Part shown: positions 17,612-25,184 of the stretch, piece after piece
Numbering within the stretch: the stretch's first letter is position 1
Layout: each line of letters opens with the position of its first letter
Origin: Flammeovirgaceae bacterium
GTDB lineage: Bacteria; Bacteroidota; Bacteroidia; Cytophagales; Cyclobacteriaceae
Assembly (NCBI GenBank): GCA_015180985.1
Contig: CP054185.1
Span: 806,001-870,000, forward strand
Direction of reading: 5' to 3'
DNA: 64,000 nt
The notes under the pieces: generated by a model
What the model was told of the DNA's origin: nothing
Databases searched by the model: none
The model's input: the letters and a program-made list of their open reading frames with translations, nothing else
Translations under genes and position numbers: made by a program

Positions 17612-20326
17612 ATGGCTGAAACGAAAAAACTTTTCCTTCTGGATGCGTATGCCCTTATTTACCGGGCTCATTTTGCCTTTACCAAAACCCCGCGCATCAA
17701 TTCAAAAGGAATAAACACCTCGGTACCGTTTGGTTTCACCAATACGCTGCTGGAAGTCATCCAAAAACAAAAGCCCACCCATATTGGCGTTGCTTTCGAT
17801 ACGGCAGCCCCGACTTTCCGCGATGAAATTTTTGAAGACTACAAAGCTACCCGGCAGGAAACTCCGGAGGATATCCGGTACGGACTGCCAAAAGTAAAGG
17901 AGATCATCAGGGGTTTTAACATACCCATTCTTGAACTTGACGGTTATGAAGCCGATGATATCATCGGCACCCTGGCCAAGCAAGCTGCCAAAAAAGGCTT
18001 CGAGGTGTACATGATGACGCCTGACAAGGATTTCGGCCAGTTGGTTACCGACAAAATAAAACTGTACAAACCCGCGTACATGGGCAATGCGGTGGACGTG
18101 CTGGGACCGAAAGAAGTTTGCGAAAAATGGGACATCCGTGAGGTATCTCAGGTTATTGATATGCTGGGCTTGCAGGGCGACAGTTCCGATAACATTCCGG
18201 GTATTCCGGGTGTCGGGCCAAAAACTGCAGCAACCTTGCTGAAACAATACGGCAGTATCGAAAACATTTTAAAGCATACGCACGAACTGAAAGGCAGGCA
18301 AAATGAATTGTTTGAACAGTATGGCGAGCAGGCCCTGCTCTCGAAAAAACTGGCTACCATCATAACCGATGTGCCCGTAGAGTTCAACCCGAAAGAACTG
18401 GAGTACTCCGGGCCCAATCCTGAAATCCTCAAACCAATTTTCCAGGAACTGGAGTTTAAAACTATCATGGCCAGAGTGTTTAATGAGCCGGTTTCATCAC
18501 CTGTTAAGCCGGTGGGCGCCCAGCTTTCCATGTTTGGTGGCAGGACAGCGCCAGCCGCTGAAGAAATGGATGACGAGTCCACTGTACACGAACCGGACTC
18601 AATAACAACAGGCACGATTGCCACTACAAGCGTTGAAGAAACAAGTAACACGAAATCCGTTGTTGATGCGCTTAAAAAAGCAAAAACTTTTTCGGTTGAA
18701 GCAATAACCAACAAGGATGAATTGCAGGCCCTTGCATTTTCGTGGCAGCAAGGCAAAGCTGTGGTTGTGCCAGTGGATGCTGACAAAACGCTCGCTACGC
18801 TGGAGTTAATACTTGGTGATTCAGCCTTGTTGAAATGCGGTCATAATCTGAAGGCCACCGTTTTGGCATTAAAATCGGCTGGTAAAAATTTAGCGGGCCC
18901 GCTTTTCGACACATTGATAGCCCATTACCTGGTTGAACCCGAATCGGCACACGATTTAGCTACACTTGCAGGGTTCTATCTCAAGACTCAACTTCATGAC
19001 GAAACACAGGCAACGAACGAACAACTCGCTGCAGAAAGAACTGACATAACGTTACAACTTAAAAGCAAACTGGAGGCCGACCTGAAAGCACGCGGGCACA
19101 CCAAACTGATGGAGGATGTTGAAATGCCGTTGCTTGAAGTATTGGCCTCCATGGAATACGAAGGTGTTAACCTGGATACCGATGCACTGGCCGTGATGTC
19201 GGATGAGTTGCGTAACGCCAGCGAAAAGTTGCAGATGGAGATTTACAAACTGGCCGGTGGTGAATTTAATATTAACTCACCAAAGCAGTTAGGTGAACTG
19301 CTGTTTGAAAAACTGAAACTTGGCGATAAGCCAAAAAAAACCAAAACAGGCCAATACGCAACCGGTGAAGATGTGCTGCTTAAACTGGCCGGTGAGCACG
19401 ACATCGTGAAAAAGATACTCGACTTCCGCGAATACGAAAAACTTCGATCTACGTATGTGGATGCACTGCCTAAACTAATCAGCCCGCGTGACAGCCGCAT
19501 TCACACCGATTACCGGCAGGCCGTGGCAGCAACAGGAAGGTTGAGTTCCAACAACCCCAACCTTCAGAATATTCCCATCCGCACAGAAAAAGGAAGGCAA
19601 ATACGCAAGGCGTTTATTCCACGTGACAAAAATTACCTGTTCATGTCGGCCGATTATTCGCAGATTGAATTGCGCATTGCCGCTTCGTTTGCCAAAGACC
19701 AAACCATGATTGACGCCTTCCGCAACAAGCGCGACATCCACACCACTACGGCTGCAAAAGTTTTTAAAGTGCCCATTGAAAGCGTAACGCCCGATATGAG
19801 GCGCAAAGCCAAAGAGGTGAACTTCGGGATTTTATACGGCAGCACGGCCTTTGGCCTTTCGCAGAACCTGAACATACCGCGCTCGGAAGCCACCGAAATC
19901 ATTCAGTCGTACTTCCATGAATTCCCGGCCATTAAGCAATACATGGACAACGCCATTCTGAAGGCCCGTGAACTGGAATATGTGGAAACCATTTTAGGCC
20001 GGAGGCGCTACCTGCGAGACATTAATTCACGCAATATCGCTACACGCGGCTTTGCCGAACGCAACGCCATCAACGCGCCCATACAGGGCAGCGCTGCCGA
20101 TATCATTAAAGTGGCCATGGTGAACATCCACCGTTGGCTGCAAAAAGAAAAACTGAAAACGAAAATGATCATGCAGGTACACGATGAACTCGTGTTCGAC
20201 CTGCATAAAGACGAGGTGGATGTGGTAAAAGAAAATGTGGTGGCGCTGATGAAAAATGCCGTTCAGTTGGAAGTGCCCATGGAAGTGGAGGTGGGCATCG
20301 GCAAAAACTGGCTGGAGGCGCATTAG
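17612..20326 (+). CDS. polA: DNA polymerase I
   Basis: 904 residues, full length. N-terminal 5' nuclease with EADDIIGTLA (about 112) and GDSSDNIPGIPGVGPKTA (about 190). C-terminal polymerase with motif A DYSQIELRI, motif B RRKAKEVNFGILYG and motif C VHDELVFD. Removes RNA primers and fills gaps in lagging-strand synthesis and repair. The central 3'-5' exonuclease domain is present, but the acidic metal ligands are gone: FSVEAIT replaces FDTET, GHNLKAT replaces GQNLKYD, and LAAER replaces YAAED. Proofreading is therefore predicted to be lost, as in several other bacterial Pol I proteins. Confidence 0.97.
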   Translation: MAETKKLFLLDAYALIYRAHFAFTKTPRINSKGINTSVPFGFTNTLLEVIQKQKPTHIGVAFDTAAPTFRDEIFEDYKATRQETPEDIRYGLPKVKEIIRGFNIPILELDGYEADDIIGTLAKQAAKKGFEVYMMTPDKDFGQLVTDKIKLYKPAYMGNAVDVLGPKEVCEKWDIREVSQVIDMLGLQGDSSDNIPGIPGVGPKTAATLLKQYGSIENILKHTHELKGRQNELFEQYGEQALLSKKLATIITDVPVEFNPKELEYSGPNPEILKPIFQELEFKTIMARVFNEPVSSPVKPVGAQLSMFGGRTAPAAEEMDDESTVHEPDSITTGTIATTSVEETSNTKSVVDALKKAKTFSVEAITNKDELQALAFSWQQGKAVVVPVDADKTLATLELILGDSALLKCGHNLKATVLALKSAGKNLAGPLFDTLIAHYLVEPESAHDLATLAGFYLKTQLHDETQATNEQLAAERTDITLQLKSKLEADLKARGHTKLMEDVEMPLLEVLASMEYEGVNLDTDALAVMSDELRNASEKLQMEIYKLAGGEFNINSPKQLGELLFEKLKLGDKPKKTKTGQYATGEDVLLKLAGEHDIVKKILDFREYEKLRSTYVDALPKLISPRDSRIHTDYRQAVAATGRLSSNNPNLQNIPIRTEKGRQIRKAFIPRDKNYLFMSADYSQIELRIAASFAKDQTMIDAFRNKRDIHTTTAAKVFKVPIESVTPDMRRKAKEVNFGILYGSTAFGLSQNLNIPRSEATEIIQSYFHEFPAIKQYMDNAILKARELEYVETILGRRRYLRDINSRNIATRGFAERNAINAPIQGSAADIIKVAMVNIHRWLQKEKLKTKMIMQVHDELVFDLHKDEVDVVKENVVALMKNAVQLEVPMEVEVGIGKNWLEAH

Positions 20327-20375
20327 GAGTTTCTTGTAAAGTAACCCCAAAAATCCGGTGAGGACCATAGACCCA

Positions 20376-20426
20376 ACTTACAAAAATGTAACTTACAAGG
20401 TTGTAACTTACAATCTTGTAACTTAT
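20376..20426 (+). repeat. Three and a half 15-bp tandem palindromic repeats
   Basis: Units 20376-20390, 20391-20405 and 20406-20420 share ACTTACAA-nnn-TGTA, and a partial fourth starts at 20421. Read across unit borders, TTACAA-GG-TTGTAA and TTACAA-TC-TTGTAA are perfect dyads. The array ends 13 bp before the ATPase start and overlaps its promoter, so an operator bound by a repressor, perhaps the downstream product, is likely. Confidence 0.85.
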
Positions 20427-20431
20427 CTTTG
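20401..20431 (+). promoter_or_regulatory. Promoter embedded in the repeats
   Basis: TTG at 20401-20403, 20-bp spacer, then TATCTTTG at 20424-20431, a full TAnnTTTG element. Transcription would start only a few bases before the ATG at 20440, giving an almost leaderless mRNA. Both elements lie in or at the edge of the 15-bp repeats. Confidence 0.6.
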
Positions 20432-20439
20432 GCCTGGCC

Positions 20440-21597
20440 ATGAAAAAGACGCTTGTTCCGTTTGTCTATGGACGCATTGTAACGGGTTATGAGTTTGTAA
20501 ACCGCGAAAGTGAGGTAGAACGACTAAGGTTAAACCTGACTTCAGGGCAGAATACCATTCTCATCTCCCCGAGGCGCTGGGGTAAATCCTCCCTGGTGCA
20601 TCGGGTTATCGAGAAGATAGTCGGGGAAAATGACCAGATTAAAGTTTCTCAACTCGATTTGTTTAATATCCGAACAGAACGGGATTTCTACGAAAGTTTT
20701 GCACGCGAAGTGCTGCGCAGTACCTCAACAAAATGGGAAGACTGGATTGAAAATGGAAAGAAATTTATCAAAAGCATAACTCCGCGATTCAGTATAGGGA
20801 TTGACCCGGCTCATGACTTCAGCGTATCGTTTGATTCGCCCCCGGCCAAAAAGTCTGCTGAAGAAATACTCATGCTGCCTGAACGAATTGCTCAATCAAA
20901 AAAAATTAGAATCATTGTTTGTATTGATGAATTTCAAAATCTTTCTCATTACAAACATCCCCTTGAATTTCAGAAGCAATTACGGGCGTCCTGGCAAACG
21001 CAAAGCAGGGTATGCTACTGCTTATTTGGCAGTAAGCGCCATATGATTGCCGATTTATTTGAAAACAAATCCATGCCGTTCTATAAGTTTGGTGATTTGA
21101 TATTCCTGGATCGAATACGCGAATCGCATTGGATTGAATACATCAAGTCTTCATTTAAGAAGACGGGGAAAACTATCCAGACCGAGGCAGCACAAGCCAT
21201 TGCGCAGGCCGTTAAAAATCATCCGTACTTTGTTCAACAACTGGCGCAAAAAACGTGGATACTTACATCCACAGAAGCAACTCCAAACACGGTTTCTGTT
21301 GCCCTGGAAACCATGCTCCACGAAAATTCAATTCTCTATCTTAGAGAAATTGAAAACCTGAGCAACACCCAGGTTAATTTATTAAAAGCACTATGCGATG
21401 GTGTGCAGCAACTGAGTGCATCGGATACGCTTCAACGGTATAACCTGGGAACCTCCGCTAATGTATTACGCATAAAATCTGCATTGGAACAACGGGAAAT
21501 CATCGATTTTCTTGGTCCAGAACCGGAATTTGTTGACCCTGTTTTTGAACTTTGGCTGAAACGTATTTATTTCCATGATTACCCGCGAAACCATTAA
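20440..21597 (+). CDS. AAA/STAND-type ATPase (COG1672-like)
   Basis: 385 residues. P-loop ISPRRWGKSSL (about 43-53, Walker A with Arg-Arg-Trp), Walker B IIVCIDEFQNL (about 160-170), a sensor region FGSKRHM, and a helical/winged-helix-like C-terminus (about 300-385). The family is widespread in archaea and bacteria and often looks mobile or isolated; its biochemical role is mostly unknown. The promoter repeats directly upstream suggest autoregulation. The 3' end overlaps the next gene by 23 bp. Confidence 0.82.
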   Translation: MKKTLVPFVYGRIVTGYEFVNRESEVERLRLNLTSGQNTILISPRRWGKSSLVHRVIEKIVGENDQIKVSQLDLFNIRTERDFYESFAREVLRSTSTKWEDWIENGKKFIKSITPRFSIGIDPAHDFSVSFDSPPAKKSAEEILMLPERIAQSKKIRIIVCIDEFQNLSHYKHPLEFQKQLRASWQTQSRVCYCLFGSKRHMIADLFENKSMPFYKFGDLIFLDRIRESHWIEYIKSSFKKTGKTIQTEAAQAIAQAVKNHPYFVQQLAQKTWILTSTEATPNTVSVALETMLHENSILYLREIENLSNTQVNLLKALCDGVQQLSASDTLQRYNLGTSANVLRIKSALEQREIIDFLGPEPEFVDPVFELWLKRIYFHDYPRNH

Positions 21598-22534
21598 CCA
21601 GGCCCACGAACGAATCAAACCCTACATCCACCGTACACCGGTGATGACCTCATCGGGTTTGAATGAACTGGCAGGCTGTACGCTGTACTTCAAGTGCGAG
21701 AACTTTCAGAAGATTGGCGCCTTCAAAGCCCGCGGAGCGATGAATGCCATCCTTTCTTTAATCCCTGAACAACAGACAAAAGGTATTGCCACCCATTCGT
21801 CCGGCAACCATGCGCAAGCGGTAGCCCGGGCCGCTAAAATTGTTGGTGTACCCTCCTATATAGTGATGCCCAAAACCGCACCAGAAATAAAGAAGCGGGG
21901 TGTTCGGGGCTATGGCGGACAGATCTTTGAATGCGAGCCTACGGTTGATTCACGCGAAAGCATGCTGGCCGAAGTTATCCGGAAAACCGGGGCCACCGAA
22001 GTGCACCCGTTTAACAATTACGATGTGATGGCCGGCCAGGCAACCGCAGCCAAGGAATTAATTGAAGACGTAAACGAAAAACTGGATGTTATTCTCGCAC
22101 CTGTTGGTGGAGGTGGATTACTAAGTGGCACACTGCTCGCAGTAAAATACTTTTCACCAGAAACCATAGTCATTGCCGGAGAACCGGCCGGCTCAGACGA
22201 TGCGTACCGGTCGCTGCAAAGCGGAAAAATAGAAACAGCCCAATCCAACACCATTGCTGACGGGCTGCTTACTTCATTGGGCGACAAAACCTTTCCGATT
22301 ATCCGCGACCACGTAAATGAAATCATTACCGTTACCGATGCCGAAATTGTTGGGGCCATGCGGCTTATCTGGGAACGCCTGAAAATTATTGTTGAACCCT
22401 CGTGCGCGGTACCCTTTGCCGCGGTGTTAAAGGCGAAGGAAAAATTTGCCGGTAAAAGGGTGGGCATCATCCTTTCCGGAGGCAATGTGGATTTGGAGCG
22501 GGCGTGTAATCTGTTTGCCGGTAGCAAAACTTAG
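21575..22534 (+). CDS. PLP-dependent threonine/serine dehydratase-like enzyme
   Basis: 319 residues, fold type II PLP enzyme. PLP lysine in KIGAFKARGA (about 50), substrate loop THSSGNHAQA (about 75), the glycine loop PVGGGGLLSG (about 180) and LSGGNVD near the end. No C-terminal ACT regulatory domain, so it resembles catabolic threonine dehydratase, serine racemase or hydroxyaspartate ammonia-lyase rather than biosynthetic IlvA. The start overlaps the ATPase gene by 23 bp; the end overlaps the convergent gene by 4 bp. Confidence 0.88.
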   Translation: MITRETINQAHERIKPYIHRTPVMTSSGLNELAGCTLYFKCENFQKIGAFKARGAMNAILSLIPEQQTKGIATHSSGNHAQAVARAAKIVGVPSYIVMPKTAPEIKKRGVRGYGGQIFECEPTVDSRESMLAEVIRKTGATEVHPFNNYDVMAGQATAAKELIEDVNEKLDVILAPVGGGGLLSGTLLAVKYFSPETIVIAGEPAGSDDAYRSLQSGKIETAQSNTIADGLLTSLGDKTFPIIRDHVNEIITVTDAEIVGAMRLIWERLKIIVEPSCAVPFAAVLKAKEKFAGKRVGIILSGGNVDLERACNLFAGSKT

Positions 22535-23091
22535 TTTAACCGGAAGCGCGCATTTACTCCCAGAACCGTAATATCCCCAAAAATCTCATAGCTGTAAATC
22601 TGCAGCAGTCCGCCCACAGCAACTTTCTGTGACATAAACCGCCCGCCTTCCAGCGAAAGACCGTAACCGAATTTGCTGATAACTAAAGTTTGAATATAGT
22701 TGGGTTCAATAAAAGAGGTGGAATGAAAATAGGACAACCCACCTGAGATCCTTACATAATTACGGTTTTCAGCAAAACGGGCGGTGTGATTTAAGTACAC
22801 ACCACCCGAAAGGCATCCATACGACACGAAGCCGTTACCAAGATCATCAAAATGAAACCAGGGCATAGAATAAAAAAAGCCAATCCGGCCGGAAACCGAA
22901 AACCGTTTACTTATAAAGCGCTCGTACTCTGTGGTGAGCATGAACCCGGGGTTGCCAATATTGTTCTCGCTTCCATAAGAAAAGGATGTGGAGATTTCCC
23001 AGATCTTATTTGGTGCTGATGTTAACTCACTAGTTTGGCCATGCAAAACCAACCATGAGAAAGTGAGTAGAAAGACAGAAATCCCTTTCAT
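22531..23091 (-). CDS. Outer-membrane beta-barrel-like protein
   Basis: 186 residues, signal peptide (VFLLTFSWLVLHGQ), then alternating strands rich in aromatic and Gly residues (TEYERFISKRFSVSGRIGFF; SKFGYGLSLEGGRFMSQKVA) ending in a strand NARFRLN, typical of small barrels. No family recognised. Coupled by a 4-bp overlap to the gene upstream, which encodes a similar protein; both probably sit in the outer membrane. Confidence 0.72.
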   Translation of the reverse strand: MKGISVFLLTFSWLVLHGQTSELTSAPNKIWEISTSFSYGSENNIGNPGFMLTTEYERFISKRFSVSGRIGFFYSMPWFHFDDLGNGFVSYGCLSGGVYLNHTARFAENRNYVRISGGLSYFHSTSFIEPNYIQTLVISKFGYGLSLEGGRFMSQKVAVGGLLQIYSYEIFGDITVLGVNARFRLN

Positions 23092-23813
23092 TTGCTGGTC
23101 TTGAAAATGACATAACTAACTCCCAACGACCATGATTGCATGCGCGTGTTCATAGGAAAATGTGTTCCGTTATAATACACATCGTTGAAGATGCTTGTAA
23201 GGCCTTGTTCATAGTAAAAGTAAATATGCATGGGGCCAAAAACATAAGATGCCCGCACGTAACCACTAAGGACGAACCTAGAAAAGGCATCAGAAAGTAT
23301 TTGATTTACATTTTCCGGACGGGGAGGCTGACTGGGATAACCTGAGGGGTCCTCACCAAATGATTTCTCTTTTAATTGATAGGACCCAACCAATCCGGCA
23401 TCCAGGGTAATATTTCTAAATATCCTTGTGCCATATCCAGCATTCAGCTTGAACATTCTGTGCTGGTGCTGCAGCCGGCCAGGCCAGCCTGGAAATGCGG
23501 TGAGCGTATCCGGCTTTAAATCCAGGTAGGCTTCAACTGACCAACATTGAAAATAAGACAACTCTGTCACAACGAAACCTTTCCCTTGTATTAATCTTGC
23601 AAACGTACCAATACGAAAACCATCAAGATTTTCTTCAGGGTCAAAAATATAATAACGGTCAGCAATAATAGCGCTTACCAAGGTGTTTACATTGGCTGCA
23701 TATTCACTTAACAGGCCAAATTGAAATTCTCTCTCCTGCCTCTGAGCAAAGCTTTCCAGGGTTGCAAAAGCAACGAATGACAGAAAGATTAACAAGGATC
23801 GTATTCCAATCAT
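23088..23813 (-). CDS. Outer-membrane beta-barrel-like protein
   Basis: 241 residues with a signal peptide (LLIFLSFVAFATLESFAQ) and repeated amphipathic strands (GYGTRIFRNITLDAGLVGSY, LSGYVRASYVFGPMHIYFYY, SWSLGVSYVIFK). Predicted outer-membrane barrel of unknown role. It lies between the candidate phase-variable lipoprotein (23 bp upstream) and the second barrel (4-bp overlap), so all three probably form one surface operon. Confidence 0.72.
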   Translation of the reverse strand: MIGIRSLLIFLSFVAFATLESFAQRQEREFQFGLLSEYAANVNTLVSAIIADRYYIFDPEENLDGFRIGTFARLIQGKGFVVTELSYFQCWSVEAYLDLKPDTLTAFPGWPGRLQHQHRMFKLNAGYGTRIFRNITLDAGLVGSYQLKEKSFGEDPSGYPSQPPRPENVNQILSDAFSRFVLSGYVRASYVFGPMHIYFYYEQGLTSIFNDVYYNGTHFPMNTRMQSWSLGVSYVIFKTSK

Positions 23814-23836
23814 TCTGTATCAGCAACAGCGAAGCC

Positions 23837-25045
23837 TTAATAGCAACTTAGTGGTAATGAGTACCGTGTCACAGAGTGTATACTGCCTGTCCAGGAAGGC
23901 CCATAACCCAAAATATACTCAGGGGTGTTGCCAAACTGTGACTGAAGAGACACTAAGTAACTCCTTAACCAGCGGTCATTTGAAATAAGTGTATTCCTCG
24001 TTCTTACATTAATTGAGTAATTCGAAGTAATCGTTTGCCCTGCAAGATTGATCCATTCGAGAGTACCAGTAAATGTTTTAATATCGTGCGTTGGGTCCTT
24101 TTCATATACTGCAAAAAGTAACCGGGGATAAGCAGTACTCCAACTTGTTTCTAAATCCTCCCATGCTTCTGTCCAAATGGCATTCCTTGCGTTGCGTCTT
24201 CTCACATAAACTTGAATCTGCTTTTCAAAACTGGTAACTGTTGATCCATTCTGGCTTCCACGTGCAAGGCCAATCCTAATCTCTGCACCTCCACCATCAT
24301 TAAACGAAACAAATGGATCGTATTGATGATAATAAATTTTAACATATCCGGCCGAAACTTTGAGGCTATTACCTTGACAATTCTGTTGGTTGGCCTGTGG
24401 ATAGATTTCCACTCCTCCGTCTCCAACAACATGCGTTTGATACAACTCGGCATAATTATCGTTCACAAGTGTCATATGTCCTGGAGGATTTATGATGTCC
24501 GGCTCAGGACCATAGGGCTGATATGCCCAGGCCTCATCTGCTTCAACAGTAGCGGGCACAACTACAGGTATTTGGTTGTACCCTGACGTTTGCTCATGAT
24601 ATGGAAAGTAGATATAAATATCGCCATTATAAAAATAATCATCATTCATCTGCCGGGCATTCTGATTTCCAAGGGCCTCTTCAAAGTATTGCTTAAATAG
24701 TCCGGCCTGTACTCCTCTTGCCCGCGCTCTCTCTTTAAATGATTCCATTTGGTATACAGGGCTTGTTTCAGGATTCAGTAAATCCTTCAGCATAATGGTT
24801 TCATCAACATAATAACCCGTGGCCACCGCAGCATTCACTTCCTCAACAACTGAACGATTTCTGTATATTTCACGAAGTACCTTAGTAACAGTATGGATTC
24901 GCTCCGCTTTTAGCTTATCATCATCCGTTATTACAACTGCCGGGTCGATAAAATCAGGAGTCTTTTTAATAGTCTCTTCTCCAGAGAACTGGGACTCATT
25001 ACACGAAAACGGAAGCAGGATCACTAATAGTAAATAAGCTACCAA
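23837..25045 (-). CDS. Surface lipoprotein with frame-breaking poly-C at its 5' end
   Basis: The uninterrupted frame (402 aa) can start only at TTG 25045, giving MVAYLLLVILLPFSCNE, a lipobox signal lacking the usual basic N-region. Just upstream an ATG at 25085 is followed by a tract of 14 C (coding strand). With 14 C that ATG runs out of frame and stops after about 30 codons; with 13 or 16 C it would join this frame and give a better signal, MKTQIPPPPQWRTLVAYLL. The mature protein has no known domain (YFPYHEQTSGYNQIPVVV; a Gly-rich region near residue 250). Either phase variation or a miscounted homopolymer. First gene of a likely surface operon. Confidence 0.72.
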   Translation of the reverse strand: MVAYLLLVILLPFSCNESQFSGEETIKKTPDFIDPAVVITDDDKLKAERIHTVTKVLREIYRNRSVVEEVNAAVATGYYVDETIMLKDLLNPETSPVYQMESFKERARARGVQAGLFKQYFEEALGNQNARQMNDDYFYNGDIYIYFPYHEQTSGYNQIPVVVPATVEADEAWAYQPYGPEPDIINPPGHMTLVNDNYAELYQTHVVGDGGVEIYPQANQQNCQGNSLKVSAGYVKIYYHQYDPFVSFNDGGGAEIRIGLARGSQNGSTVTSFEKQIQVYVRRRNARNAIWTEAWEDLETSWSTAYPRLLFAVYEKDPTHDIKTFTGTLEWINLAGQTITSNYSINVRTRNTLISNDRWLRSYLVSLQSQFGNTPEYILGYGPSWTGSIHSVTRYSLPLSCY

Positions 25046-25056
25046 TGTCCGCCATT

Positions 25057-25070
25057 GGGGGGGGGGGGGG
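25057..25070. repeat. 14-bp G homopolymer (poly-C on the coding strand)
   Basis: Fourteen consecutive G on the plus strand, between an ATG (25085, minus) and the lipoprotein frame. Tracts of this length slip during replication and are classic phase-variation switches. Changing the length by -1 or +2 connects ATG and gene. Confidence 0.85.
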
Positions 25071-25184
25071 TATTTGTGTTTTCATAAAAGGGGGTTTTGG
25101 TTGTTAAAAATAACGTCTTAAATGAAAATAAGCAATACGTCCCTGGTATCTGAAGACAGACAATAAAGGTCCTAAATCCGGTAT

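Noticed and set aside
17702-18786. Long minus-strand ORFs opposite polA (and similar ones opposite gldE, purK and others)
   Set aside because: They mirror well-supported coding genes, are rich in Ser/Cys/His as antisense frames usually are, and show no domain.
20408-20440. Plasmid-type iterons or a phage attachment site at the 15-bp repeats
   Set aside because: No replication initiator, integrase or tRNA is nearby, and the repeats overlap a promoter, which makes an operator the simpler reading.
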